From assembly GCF_014529535.1 (NCBI RefSeq), contig NW_023503302.1:2278413-2342412 (forward strand): a stretch of 64,000 nucleotides of DNA, given 5' to 3'. Shown piece by piece: positions 1 to 12,707 of the stretch (its first letter is position 1; each line of letters opens with the position of its first letter). Under the pieces are notes generated by a model that was given only the letters and a program-made list of their open reading frames with translations, made no database searches and was not told the origin of the DNA. The position numbers and the translations under genes are program-made. This stretch comes from Bradysia coprophila. Taxonomy: Eukaryota > Arthropoda > Insecta > Diptera > Sciaridae.

Positions 1-90
1 ATCACCTTCGATAACGGTAAACAATGGTGGTATTTCAAAATAGCATCACGCCATGCGTATTTAACAGAAGATTTTATTTGATCCATTCAG

Positions 91-417
91 TTGTGAAAGT
101 GACTGTTCTGTTAAGCGATATTCAAGACTATGGTGCAATGAATGACGTTTATGTATTATGTAATGCTAGCGGTAAAAGCTCTATTTGAATGTGAGTTGAA
201 TGTTGCCTTTTTTCAAGATTTCAACGAGAAGCCGCCAGCAAGACTAGCATTTATGGCTACACTACCGCTAGATGCAAAAGTTGAAATTGAAGCTGTGGCA
301 ATGGTTGGTCATATTGTAGATGTTGAAGATCAGGAAAACAATGCATTAAGTATTAAAGGGGCGCTACCAACGATACTATTAATGTCATTAGTTCACTGCC
401 AGTGGCTCATAGTGTAG
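91..417 (+). CDS. RidA/UK114-family enamine/imine deaminase, 3' exons only
   Basis: RidA proteins hydrolyse reactive 2-iminobutanoate/2-iminopropanoate made by PLP enzymes. Two exons are visible. The first (91-159) follows an acceptor ending cattcag and reads VKVTVLLSDIQDYGAMNDVY. After a 58-bp GT-AG intron (160-217) the second (218-417) reads FNEKPPARLAF and later KVEIEAVAMVGHIVD. The joint restores a Tyr codon in frame. The PARLAF and VEIEAVA stretches are the family's conserved core, including the substrate-binding Arg. The tail after VGHIVD is about 35 residues and longer than usual for RidA, so a late frameshift or a lineage-specific tail is possible. The 5' exons lie outside the window. 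A poly(A) signal aataaa lies near 436. Family identity is strong; gene integrity is not known. Confidence 0.72.
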
Positions 418-631
418 CAATACTAAGTTAAAAAGGAATAAAAGACAAACCTCTGTTCGACAATCAATTCGCCCTCTCTGAATTCATCAGCGATAGAAAC
501 ACGACTCATTCAGGCAATGTGGTTCATATGTCATTTCCTTCTCAAATGAATATAATGCTGAGATGAGCGAGATGAGCGAACTAGAATTCTTCAGTAAAAG
601 ACGAAACTTCAGAGAAACGATAGGTTTCTAA

Positions 632-1590
632 CATGAACTCGGCTTTGCTGACGATCTGAAAGTCTTTCGCCCAATCATCAATGAGGATGACTGCCTACTC
701 CTACAAAATGACCTAGAGCTGGTTGAGCGGTGGTGCAGATCGAACGATATGAGTCTGAGCCACAAGAAGTGCGCTGTCATGTCATTTACGCACAGTCCCA
801 ACAAGATCTCGTTTCCATACATGCTATGTGGCCAGGTTATTGACCGAGTGCGATCAAAAACCGATCTTGGAGTCATTATCGACGAGAAGCTGTCATTCAG
901 CGATCACGTTGATTTCATTACGAGGAAATCATACCAGCTTATTGGATTTATCTTCCGCTGTGGCAAATATTTTTCCGATCGGTCGAGCTTTGTGACACTC
1001 TATAATTCTCTTGTTCGTAGCAGACTTGAATATTGTTCGTCCGTTTGGAGTCCGTTCTATCACAACTCAATCGATCAGTTGGAGCGAGTGCAAAAGAAAT
1101 TCTCGAGGATGTTTTTCTACAAGTTTAACATGGAACGACAATCGTACGACAAGAGACTACAACATCTTAGACTTCATTCGCTGGAATCCAGGCGACTGGA
1201 AAACGATGAAATGATCCTATTCAAATTGATTCATAGCCGAATCGATTCTAAACTTCGTCACCAGCTTTCGTTTGATCATCGTACTAGATCCACCCGACAA
1301 AGGAATGTGTTCTACCTACCCAACATTAAGACCAATATCCAGAGGAACTCACCGATTTTCCGAATTCAAGAGCATCATGACTTGTTCTTCTCCGATTTGA
1401 ATATTATGGATGCTAGACTTTCGGTGTTTAAGAAGCTCGTTAGAGACACTTTCAGTTACTAATTTTTTTATTATTGTTTTTCTGGCAAAGAAACTTGGCA
1501 TTGTACTTCTGATTTTCTTGTATTTTCCCGACTAACATATTATTGGGCCCCGGCCTGTTTGTTTGGTCGTAAAACGATTAAAAATAAAAA
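632..1590 (+). mobile_element. 5'-truncated non-LTR retrotransposon (reverse-transcriptase C-terminal part)
   Basis: An open frame (632-1462, bounded upstream by a stop at 629) begins within the reverse transcriptase catalytic motif, seen as GFADDLK, so the catalytic Asp pair is present but the upstream RT, endonuclease and ORF1 are missing. It continues with a thumb-like region (LELVERWCRSNDMSLS, KTDLGVIIDEKLSFSDHV, SRLEYCSSVWSPF) typical of jockey/CR1-type insect LINEs. After the stop a short 3' region ends in an A-rich tail near 1575-1590. Truncation at the 5' end is the usual outcome of target-primed reverse transcription. I could not define target-site duplications. The frame is intact over about 275 codons, so the copy is not very old. 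It cannot transpose by itself. Confidence 0.8.
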
Positions 1591-1599
1591 TGAAGTCAA

Positions 1600-2327
1600 A
1601 ATATATGTGAAATCAGTTGTTTTCTTGTGAAATCAATTGAAGTAATAGATTCTCTATCATCCGTGAAAATTACTTAGCTCAAAAACGTAAGGGGTTCAGT
1701 GTACGGGAACGAATTATAAGATCCAACAATTTCATTTTAATATTTTTTTAAGCAAAATTGGGCAAATTAACTTCCGAAAAATAGGCCCTAGTGTCTGATT
1801 ATTTGGAAGAGAGGAAATTAATGGCAATGCAGGTCAGTACCTCAAGTGATCAGACATGAGAAGACCGTTACTTAATGGAAAGAATGGTACAAATTGGGAC
1901 GAAACTGTTTTGGATCTTGTAATTCCACGCGTAGATATGTTATAATTCAGCGACAAAGTGAAAATCCTTTCTTTTTCCTTAAAAGGTCAGGTTAAGGCGT
2001 TTACTATCGCACAATGTATACATTGCGATGTGAACAGCCTTGGCCTGAAAGCAAGAAAAGTGAAATGAAAAACGGTTAACAATCTTCTGAATTTTCACTC
2101 ATCAATTTTCAAACTTTAGATAGGAGACTAGCAAAAGATTTGAGTTTTATGAGAAAAGTTTCTTTTTAATGATCGTATTTTCAGTCCAATGTAATCAAAA
2201 TTGCTTTCTTTAGTAGAAAACAAAAACATTCAACAATTCTTAACAAAAATTAAAGTTTTTCAATATATCAAATGTAACAAAAAGAAAAAAATGAAAAAAA
2301 GAAGTCCGGAATTCCAAATGCAATGCA
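1600..2327. other. Gene-free stretch between LINE fragment and spn-E
   Basis: AT-rich DNA with no supported gene. It contains the short palindromic element at 1987-2048 listed separately. The right end should include the spn-E 3' UTR (minus strand). Confidence 0.6.
1987..2048. repeat. 62-bp palindromic repeat, copy A
   Basis: The left arm starts tcaggttaaggcg and the right arm ends agccttggcctga; together they form an imperfect dyad through most of the 62 bp, with the centre near acaatgtatacattg. A related 60-bp dyad is at 50344-50403 in a PNISR intron, sharing the caggttaaggcg outer arm and the gcacaatgta inner arm. Confidence 0.6.
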
Positions 2328-5300
2328 CTAAAATTGCAATGAGATTTTCTTCTCACGTTCCGTATGCAGTCGAGAATACAAATGAATTTTGATCTCCGAC
2401 ACACTTTCCAAGTCCAAGTGACACAACATACATTTTACTGGCCGTCTCAAACTCACATCGCTGCAAATAGAAAGTAAATATCTCAATTAATAAATTCCCT
2501 GAAATCCCACCCGATATACTGTGACCACATACGTTTTCGCGAGTCGATGCATTTCCTTGTTGTTGTCAATTAGCAGTTTCAGCTGGCTCAATCTATCCGG
2601 TGAGTCTGCAGCTGCCAAACTGAGGATGTTGTGGAACGGAAATATGGCTTGTGTGCCGAATACATCATTAGCACGGACTGCTTCGTCCGGAGAAAACTTG
2701 GACCAGCCAATGTCAAAGTCATACGGTAGGCCCATAAGTGGTCGTTCTCTTTCGAGAAGCCTGCGAAAATTATTGAGGAAAAATGATGAAACGACTGGAG
2801 AAGCTCCCGTTGCCAAAGAAGACTTACGAGATTATTTCATTTTTCATTTGGATCGTCAACTGGTTCTGGTCTTTGTCGTTGATGTTCGGACACTTTTCAT
2901 CCGGTCTCATTTGCAGCAAACTGTCCATGATAAAGCGAATCGTGTTGATCTAGAAAGGGAAATTACGATTAAACTGAACGGAACCGTGGACTTTGGTTAA
3001 ACTCAACAATTTCGATGTCTTTCACATCAATCTCAGTATCCAGATTAAAGACGGCATCATGTTCACCAAAAATCGGCATTTTATTTATGGGATGTTCGCC
3101 TAATCCGCAAAGGATGGCCACATATCGGGACTTATATTTATCACGGAAGAATTCACAGTAAGGACTGAATATAAGCGCCATGAGAGCACCGAAACCGGGA
3201 ATATTTGGCATGATAGACGTTTCACGAGCAGTCAATTCGGTTTTCTTTTGATTTTCTGTCACGTTGGCGGCGATAACGTACTTTTCAAACGAATCCTAGA
3301 TATGAAAGTGACGATTGTACCAAAAATTTCCATTTACACATTGTCATCGTCAACTGTACCTGTGGATTGGCCTCCAATAAAATCGAATTAACGGAGTTTT
3401 GTTCGATGACAACCTTTTTAGATTGACTTTTCGCCTGATGCAGACATGTATAAATGGTGCTTTGTAACGGACTTTTCGGTCCCTTCAATGTCACGTTGAT
3501 ATGACGCTTTGACGAATCCGGTTCTTCTACATCATATTCTTCCTCAAATGGCATCATTTTACGCATCTCGTCTGCAATAATGTCACACTGTTCCTCATAC
3601 TGACTGTCATTTTTCGCCTGAGTCCGAACTCTCAAGTCATGATCAACTTTAGACATGAAATTTTCGTCTGCTGTACGCGCCAATCCTTCGTCAATTAAAA
3701 TGTCTTGCACTGTACGATTTCGAACCGTCACAAATACACTGGCAATACCATTTTCAACGGAGTAAATCTGAAACAAATTTTCGTCGAAACAGAAACGATA
3801 TTTTGTGTTGGTGTGTGTACGTACCTCTGCGCGAACAATATTGCCCGAAGTCAATTTCTTGAATTCTAACATTGTAGGCTCCCATCCATAACGCGTTGAA
3901 TGCAATTCCGACGGCTGCAGACAGGCTAGCCGACATTCGAATACTCTTGGCGGTATGTCAATGTATTTGGCGGATGAGCCACGCAGACGTCTTATTTCAC
4001 TCAATGCCACTTCACCTTCGAGGCCAATATCGATTAATTTTACCTGGAACATGTATGAGAATCATGAATTTCCCAAAGATCAGCGGACAATGACAACGTT
4101 ACATTGTAGAAAACATTGCTGGTTCCCCGGACAGTCAACAGAACTTTCGCGCGGTAATAATTTCCGTTGTAGTTCGCAGCCACCACTTGTCCCACTTCAA
4201 TTTCGCTATGATGCGAAAATTCTTCTATCTCTCGGCTGAGTGAATTTAGCTCCGACTGTATCTCGTTGAACAGACTATCCTCGTCGATGGAACGGAGCCA
4301 GAAACTGTTGAAACTGGTGTCATACTGAAAAGAAATTATGTTTCGTAAGTCGATTCAATGAGACACGATTGCTCCTCACATAAGTAATTTTGCCGGTGAC
4401 CACTTTTACATGCTTTCGGGGCAAGCACAACATTTCTATGTTTTTGATCGTTTTCTTTTTGCATTCGAATTTGCCTCTGACCGTTGTGCCAATATTCATA
4501 CTGTCGGCGTATTTCTGTGCATCCACTGGGGTCATAACCTTAATAGTCAATGGTCGTCCGGCCGATTTCAATTTCAGTGCTTTGTAGACTTCGATTGCCA
4601 CCTGTCCCGGACCCATTTCCACAAAATGGAGATCAGGGTCGATATTCGCTTCCAGGGATGCTTTAGTTTGTTTGAATGAGACGAAAACTTTTTCGTTCCC
4701 TTCGTCGAAGGTGACTTGAATGTTATCCGGCGAATTTGTGCACTGCTTAAGCAGTCTCTTGATGCTTTGAACGTAGAGCGGTCGAATGTACTTTTCTTCG
4801 AAGCCGGAAAAGAAAACGGTAGTGCAGGGATTACGACCGTTGATCGTACGGAATGTTTCACGATCTTCCATCTCATCAGATGACCGGACAAAATAGTGTG
4901 GATAGAAGGCTCCTACAGGCAAGAAACAGAAATTTAAAAAAAAAATGGTGTCGCTAGCATGTATCAATTTACCTGCAATGACGACCTTTAATATGATCGT
5001 CTTTTCGGCCTCGCTCCACTTTGCTCGATTCACGCCTGTACGCTCTCTTATTCCCAGCCGATCCAATCTTTGAGTAATTTCTTCGATCAACATTGTCATT
5101 TCAATTAACGATTTCTCATTCAAGAAATATCGCTCCGCCCAATTTCTGGCCGTTCCATGTGTGTTCATGCGATCTACATAGGCCTACATTGTCCGGGAAG
5201 TAGTTAGATTTTTGTCATTCACACAATTTAAATTGGATCATAAATTACTTTGTACGCTTTGAGGATCGCAAACAAATCGCTGCCGGAACCATCAGACCAG

Positions 5301-8300
5301 ACCAATTTTTTCGAGTAGTACGTGACGACATTCTTCATCCCCTGAACGAAAATACTTTTGGTGGTAAGGCCAGCCGCTGTAAGCATTAGGGGAAATGTTA
5401 ATTCACTTTACACGAGGGTTGTGCTCTACCGTTAGAGAAGTTACTCGAACGAATTACATTTTTCTAGAGTTCAGAGTTCATTCCTGGCAATATTTGCAAC
5501 GATTGCAAAGACTCCGTCAATCTTACCTATGATAATGCACTCGGACAGGACACTGAAACAGTATCCGAGAACAATAAGCTTAGCCACGTGAATGTCAACG
5601 GGTAACACCGCCATAACGTGACCGATAAAGGTCATATCGCCGTCTTCATCTGAATAATATCCATCACAGGTGCGCAGAAATGCTCCCGTTTCTTTCAGCA
5701 ACAGTACCGTATTTTGAATATCGTACATTGTCGGACGATCCATTGCCAAGGCGATAATTTTACACGGCGGTCCCATGCTCAGTTGCTTCGCCTTCAGTAC
5801 AACATTTTCCAGTGGACATCTGCACATTTCCGGTCGGCTACTCTCGTCCATTTGATTCTATCAGAATAGATCACTCGCTTGAATTGAACGAATTGAAAAT
5901 CTGGCAATGGATCTGTGTGTTACCTCATAGAAGTGTTTTGGTACCAAACGATAAACACGCCCGTCCATCGTACGGCCAGTACGTCCAGCACGTTGACGGC
6001 AATTGCTTCGTGAACACCATTCCAATTGCAAGGACGTGAAATTAGTCGTCGTATCGACGACATTGTTTTTTGTTAGACAGAAATCAATTACTGAAAATTC
6101 GGTAAGTTTGAGCACATTATGTGGACTTGAGCGTGGACAAAGAGCACCCAGAAACTTACCGTACTTAACATCTGGAACGGTAATTGAACTTTCGGCAATA
6201 TTGGTGGCCAGAATAACCAGTCTCTTTCCGGCTGTTGGTGCTCTGAGTGCTTTCAATTGTTCCTCGTACTTTATCATTGAATGTAATACCACCACAATAT
6301 TGTCGTCTTTCCTGTAAACCAATATGGTAAATTGATCCGTTCTTCAACAACACCAACAATAAATCGTTTGACTAACAATATGGCCGCACTTTCTTCGATG
6401 TGTCTGGTCATCACCCCAATCTCATAAATGCCCGGCAAAAAGACCAAAACGGTTGGCTTTTGATGCGGAGGCAGTTGATCGGTGTAGTCAATTCGATTGG
6501 CAATGTAGATCAGCTTGACGGCAGTCAGATACATGTGATCTTCGATCAGCGGATTCATCATATTGGGCATGTTCATGTCCTGGTTACATTCGCAAAAATT
6601 CGATGTTCAATGGCAATTAAATGAGGAAATAAAAACAACTTACGACATTGAGCTTAGTAAGATCATCCAAAAAGAACTCTCTGATTTTGTAATTGCTTTT
6701 CTTATCGACTTTAATTACCGGAGCTGGTGTTAGTGCACCTGCAGGACCACCGCAGTAGAAACTGAAGTACTCTGCAAACTAGAGCATAAAAGAGCGAAAC
6801 ATGAATGGTTAAAAGTGTAATGGAAATTGGACTGATATACTCTTTGAGACTTAATTCTGTATGACCTAAAACATGACATATCATTGTTTTAGGTCATACA
6901 GAATCCATGTTGCTCTGAGGTAATATAGGCAAGAGAATAATTTTTCTTACAATATTGAGCCAGCTACAACCTCGAATTCGATATAATTTTTGTATAAGAG
7001 TCGGTTCGATTTTTTTCCATTTAGGAAGGAAAGGCTTTTCAAAAACTAAGATGTCATGACCTTGTCCAGGACGAATGTTCATATAATTCATATAATGTAT
7101 TCATTCACTTAGCAGTTTTACAAAATATAGCCAGCCCGATCGTTTCATGTTTGGTTGAGATCTTAAGCCTCATAATAACGGTATAATTCAATCAATAGAT
7201 TTTCGTCAACTCATTTTCGACCCACCAGAAATTAAATTTTCAAACACTCACCTCCTTAGCTTCGATTGTAGCCGACATTAGAATTATTCGGACATGGGGT
7301 GCTGTATGTCGCAGTTGCTTAAGTACGATGAACAGAAAGTCCATGTTTTGACTGCGCTCATGGACTTCATCCAGTATTATGTGAGTGTAATTGGCCAACG
7401 TCTTACTCGCAACCAATTTCTCCAATAGAACGCCAGTTGTGCAGAATGTTATACGGGTGTCTTCGTTGGTCATCACTTTCAGTCCAATCTGTCGAAGAAT
7501 GAAGTGGTAAGTTGAGTAGTTGGTTGACTAATATAGGAAGGCTCTGCTGAAATGGATATTTTACCTGATAACCGATTACGTGTGGCGGTTTCGGTAGATT
7601 TCTCTCAGACGACACTCGGTTGGCTATCGAAATAGCGGCAATTCGTCGTGGTTGTGTCACGACAATGTTGACCTTTTGTTGATTATCATGCGCTTGGTCT
7701 AATATAAATTGCGGGACCTTTGAGGGAAGAAAACAATTTACTAAAATTCAATTCCATTCAAAATTGATTCCGAACAAAAGGGAAAACCCTTTCCCTCAAC
7801 CTGACCAATAAAATTGTAAACAAACCTGCGTAGTTTTGCCACAGCCAGTTGCTCCTTCCAAAATGACGACTGAATGTTTTTCAATCGTTTGTAAAATATG
7901 GTCCTTCAAGTCCAAGATCGGCAGGTCTGGCAGGATACGATGAAAATCATATTTGCTGTACACATCATCGCCAACAGAACTTTCAGCGCGCTGTCTATCA
8001 TCTATTATGCTCTCGATGTCTTCGACAGTTCCGCTTTTCAAGGTAGTGGACTGCAGTTTTGTCTCTATTTCAGCCATCTGAAAATTTGCATTTATAATTT
8101 CAGTCTCTACGGGACATTCAATTGGCTTTTCTAATCTCTATTTTGGTAAATTTTATTGACATTTGACAACTCCTTAGCCTGTGGGTATAAATTTATCAAT
8201 TTTCGTATAATTTGAGTAACAGAATAACTAAGACTGCTCTTTGATCTGTACCCTCCTTTTATTTACCTTAGACGTCTTGTTGCTCATTTACACTTGATTT

Positions 8301-9518
8301 TCGGAGTCTTAAATCACTAAATTATTCACAAGCATGTGCATTAAACGAATAAACGAATAAAAGTCAGTAGCGAATCAATGTTAAACTTTCAACAATTATG
8401 CTGTCGTGATCACAGTGCTACCGGTCCGGCTTTACTCCCGGTGTCATTGGAATTATTTTGATCCGTGGTGACGATGACAACATTTTAAACTCTCCACTTT
8501 ACTACTCTACCTTTTCAGATTCAGATCAAATCAGATTATTTTCTTATTTCGTTTTAGATCAACTGGTAACATGAATCGATTTCTTAAAATTACTTAAGCT
8601 GCTTTTTAGATACCACCAATAACGAGCCTTTTTATTTATTCGTTCTTTGCGCTTCATAGATCGAATATTCTATCTGATCCTAACTTTGACCTTATCATCG
8701 GTCAGATATTTTCCTTTCCGGCTCTGATAATATTTATAAAAGCGAATTTAGACCGCACGAACAACATTTAAAGCAACATTTCTGATTGACCGAATTAATT
8801 TTTTTAAAAAAGTAGGCGATAGTAGCTCACTTAGTGAGTCGTATGCATCGTTTAAATTCGCACAAGCAAGGCCATTGAATTTCTTATCAGTTTACTGATC
8901 CCACCAGGAAATTTAATTCTCTCTTGTAAGGATCAATTAAAAATTTTGGCGCGTATAAGGAAACGACATTCAACCGAAATGGTTGAACATCGCACCAACG
9001 CCTTTAATTACTGTCAAAAATTGTCAGATGTCCTTGCTGTAACTCAAAAATCTGTTTGTACTGAATAAACATGTCAAGGAATAGCGAATCGTTAACGGAA
9101 TGAAATTTGTATTTACCATTGATTCTATTTGGCTATTCATTAGGTGAAAGATATACACCGTTACATGATATGATGTTAAATAGGCGAAAAAAGTGGTTCG
9201 ATGGTCAAACAGAACAAAAATTTTCTACATCCTTTCAGGCTTCCATGTACAATTATGAATAATTGAAGCGACAAAATTCGCTTAGTGAAACAAAGATTCA
9301 AATATTCGAAATGCCAACAACAAAAGCTTAAAGCTTACCTTCTTCAATTGTTCCAATTCCTCGCGGCGATATTCCTCACCGAATTCTTTTCCAATGAATT
9401 TCCGTTTGGCGACATTCTTTTCAACTTTAGCAACGGGTATAGCGTTAACATAGCCCGCCGGTAAAACTTCCCTTTTGAATTCCTTGGTCATGTCGAAGAA
9501 ATCGTTTATTTCATCCAT
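2328..9518 (-). CDS. spn-E: Spindle-E / TDRD9, DEVH-box RNA helicase with tudor domain
   Basis: Germline piRNA-pathway helicase (ping-pong cycle in nuage). Nineteen exons: 9339-9518, 7826-8077, 7565-7717, 7252-7488, 6644-6778, 6377-6579, 6160-6311, 5924-6090, 5527-5857, 5249-5376, 4973-5183, 4380-4912, 4103-4324, 3825-4043, 3360-3767, 3008-3295, 2828-2949, 2533-2760, 2328-2460. They sum to 4302 nt, a 1433-residue protein, close to the roughly 1430 residues I recall for fly Spn-E. Motifs: Walker A GATGCGKT (135-142), TQPRRIAA, DEVH (235-238), SAT (267-269), ESSITVPDV, QRAGRTGR (470-477), an HA2 region, a tudor domain about 937-1000 (VGQVVAANYNGNYYRAKVL), and a C-x2-C-x12-H-x5-H zinc finger (1400-1422). 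The start MDEINDFF fits the family N-terminus. Introns are mostly 55-76 bp with canonical ends; the first (1261 bp), the fourth (473 bp), 7718-7825 and 5377-5526 are longer. The weakest donor is at 3007 (gttgag). Confidence 0.95.
6854..6904. repeat. Perfect 20-bp inverted repeat in a spn-E intron
   Basis: Arms at 6854-6873 and 6885-6904 (attctgtatgacctaaaaca and its exact reverse complement) are separated by an 11-bp loop. The transcript would form a strong hairpin inside the 473-bp intron 6779-7251. It may be the remnant of a foldback or MITE insertion. Confidence 0.85.
8078..9338 (-). other. First intron of spn-E, no independent gene seen
   Basis: 1261-bp intron. The only coding-like item is a 21-nt minus-strand reading MSNKTSK at 8267-8287 ending in a good donor (gtaaat), which might be an alternative first exon. 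The rest is AT-rich without a recognisable feature. Confidence 0.6.
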
Positions 9519-10524
9519 GTTAATGACTATAAAACGGTTTTCGATCACGTTGTTGCACAATAGGAAAGGTAAAAACAATAGAAACTGTTAATTGTCGCTT
9601 TACACCGACTTTTTTTTAAAGAAATTAGTAGCCGATGAACAGAAGCACCTGAATAAAGATTTCACTTGTTGCTGCGAATACTCAAGGCATTTAAATGTAA
9701 TAAACAATCGAACAATTTTAGGAACAAATCTTATTTAACACATTCCAAATTTTGTGCAACAATCACAGATCAACATCACTTCTGGTATAGTTAAAAAGTC
9801 ATTGAGTTCGAGAATTAGAATATGTTATTGTTTATGGCAAATAGATTAAGATAATACACATACAGCTGGGTTGACAGCGGTGAAGTTAGTTGTGAATGAT
9901 GTTTTCGATGAAAATTTTAAAATAGAATTGGCGCGTTATTCAAAATGTGTCGGCGTTGTTTCATCTTTAATTCCTAAGATTCTGTGACAGGAATTGCCTT
10001 TACACTAATTCGTTTCTCAGTTTTTTTCAACCTTTTACAGACGATAATAGCATCACTAGTAAGGTAATTATCGAGATAGAATTCATCCATTTTGTTGTTG
10101 TCTTCATGTACTGTGTTAAAAATGCCCTGTGCATAATTCTGAAAAGACCAAAGTTAACATGTAAGGTCAAATGTTTCATCGAATTGTTCTGGAAGGTTAG
10201 TGTGCTACTTTGATAGATAGGAGACGGACGTTTAAAGTCTTAAAGTGTTTCCTATCATCAAAAGTATCTGTTGTGAACGACTCGAGTAACACTAGACATT
10301 TTTAAAGCTCCCTCGATCATATTCATCAATATTGTAAATAAATGTTTTTGATATAAAAACAAGTGGAATCTCATTTGTGGATAAAAGTGCTACAAGAACT
10401 AGTCTTGTCCAACAGTCGTTATCAACATTCATTAAAAATGTCTATTAGGACAACACGATAAACTGGAGTTCGGTATTTGGAGTGGTTGTGTGTGCATAAA
10501 CAGTTGTTAATCGGAATAGCAGTC

Positions 10525-10928
10525 ATGGGTCAAGTCTCAAAGTCAACGCTGTATTGGATAAATCATAATCTGTACGGAAGCCTTGGAACGTTTTTCAATG
10601 AGAACCGTGTCTCATTCAACATTGTTCACCGAAACGATAAAAGACAATCATCTTCAAACATTCCACCAGAAATCGAAATCGAACAGCCACACATTGGTCA
10701 GTAAGAAAGAGTGCATGGTGCGTGGTGCATGAAAAAGAATTGCTCAGACGACGCCAAAGGAATGATGTATCCCATATGGAAGCCCAGCAAAGTTCGAAGA
10801 GTAATTATGGATCAAATCGACATTATAAACCGAAGCATGGTTCATCGCAAATCATAAAATCATCGAAACCGAGATATCGTTTGCCTGAACAACTTGGTCA
10901 GAGTTTATTGGAAGCCCGAAATGGTTGA
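10525..10928 (+). pseudogene. Two adjacent coding-like frames, possible small broken gene
   Basis: Frame one runs 10525-10704 from MGQVSKSTLYWINHN to PHIGQ. Frame two continues in another phase from about 10701 to 10928 (VVHEKELLRRRQRNDVSH to LLEARNG), with ordinary codon choice. Their near-abutting ends suggest one gene broken by an indel, or an unseen splice. The MGQVSKS start fits an N-myristoylation signal. I do not recognise a family. A homology search of both frames together would decide. Confidence 0.3.
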
Positions 10929-11263
10929 CACTTAGATGATTACAAATTTTACAAAGGCAATATGTTCGTCTTTCATGATCTTACCTTGCATTTTCAAGCT
11001 TTCAGTAAACAGCAGGCGTATCTTATATATCATGATTGATATAAATCTGATGAACTTTTCGAACCTTTCTTAGGCGATCATTATCAAATCTATTACATGA
11101 TTAACTTGATCTGCCGTTCGAAAAAGTACTCTGCAATCCAAAATTAAATCCTCATTTTTTCAAGAGCAATTTGACTTCATTTGAATGAATTCTATTAAAA
11201 TCAGACAGAGCGATTCGTTTGAAAAACTGCAGACCTAAATCGGATGCATTTTCCATTTTAAAC

Positions 11264-11530
11264 CGAAAACATGCACTTTTCGTACAGCTCCAGTCATGTG
11301 AGGTGTCATTAGAAAGTAATTACATTTACTTCCGGGGCAATTACGGTCTTATTGGGTTTAAAATTCATCCACACTGAGGTAGGTGCAGTGGAAGTTTTCA
11401 ACCGAAAAAGACTGAAAACTTGCACACGAAACGTATATGGCCGGTTGGGGTATCATTAGAAAAGTAATTGCATGTACTTTCGGGGCAAATAAGGTCTTAT
11501 GGGGGTTTGGAAGCATTTACGATGAAATAT
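11264..11530. repeat. Diverged tandem duplication (two units of about 115-130 bp)
   Basis: Unit one (from about 11264) and unit two (from about 11417) share the order gaaaac..tgcac, then tcattagaaa.gtaatt, then acttycggggcaa and ggtcttat.ggg. Units differ by substitutions and small indels. No gene overlaps them. Confidence 0.6.
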
Positions 11531-12707
11531 GAGAAGTTGAAATGTTTCAGTTTTCCTTAGATTATGTGGGGGACCATATTAGGAGGCACCCAATTTTCAT
11601 CGATTTTCTTGCAATTAGATACATAAAGCGGCGATAGGTACATTGAATTCATTTTCCATTCGGCAGAGAATTCCTTTAGCAAAGATAGCTTTAGCTTTAA
11701 TTAACATGTAAAGGACTTTTAATAAGAGAACGAACGTCAAGATTGGACGAACAGGGATTGTATCAGCCGAGCTCAGTCTGATCCAAAAGCTTCGAAAATC
11801 AGACTCGTTTTGTCTTTAGAGTCGAGAGTGATATCTATACGAAAAGTCTTCAATCGAATGTATATTTTACGCAAGCCTTGTATGACAAAGTGACACTGCA
11901 AAGTTTCCATATCAATGAAACTTAAGTTAACCGATGGTAATGAAATGTAAATTTAAAATTTCCACACTCTGCGGATGACACTAGATTTTGCAATCACCTG
12001 GCTGGTCTGAAAAACCTCTCGAATTTTATGGAACTTTGACTTTCTTTGGGTGGTAGCTCCACCACAAAAAAATGTTTTTCTATTGATACGGTCACGGATA
12101 CGGATACGGTTGATTTATGGCTGAGACGGTCACCGTTCGTCTACTCTCGATGTCGCTTAACAATGCAACACAAATGTGGAGTTCCCACCGTGGCTTCACC
12201 TTAGTTTCATTTAGGCCCACCGTGCACAGTTAACACAATTGAATAATTTTTGGCAATTGAAAAGCCGTATGGTGTCGTTTCCACTGTGTCTAGTAGAGGA
12301 AGTGAAAGAACGATTTATGTGTTTGGTCCCTGCTCAGAAGGTACCGACTTGATAGACAGATGACAAAATCTTAAGCACGTTGAACGTTGGCTCAAATTCG
12401 ATGCTAACATTCAAATCCAAAATTTTCCAGCTTTAGAAATTGCCAGCAAGCCCTCAGAGCACTGTTTCCCAATTTTCCACATTGGAAATAGGCCCAACGT
12501 TAGCGACTTTACCATAGAAAAGACAATATGATTTTACCAGAAGACACATCTCCCAGCTGTCTCGGCGTGACTTTCCACTTCGATGAGACGGGTAAAATTA
12601 CAAAAAAAAAGAAGAAATCAAACAATGTCCTTGCCTGTATTTATACCATCTCTTATATTATCAACGGTAAAGTACACGGTTTTGAATGTCGGTTCAAATC
12701 AAAGCAC

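Larger units (their letters stand above)
9519..12707. other. Intergenic region between spn-E and FAU
   Basis: About 3.2 kb. It should include the spn-E promoter and 5' UTR at the left and the FAU 3' UTR at the right. Inside are two adjacent coding-like frames (10525-10928) and a diverged tandem duplication (11264-11530), listed separately. Nothing else is recognisable. Confidence 0.55.

Noticed and set aside
6894-7091. 65-residue minus-strand frame in a spn-E intron
   Set aside because: It lies wholly inside a well-supported intron and overlaps the hairpin; there is no recognisable family.
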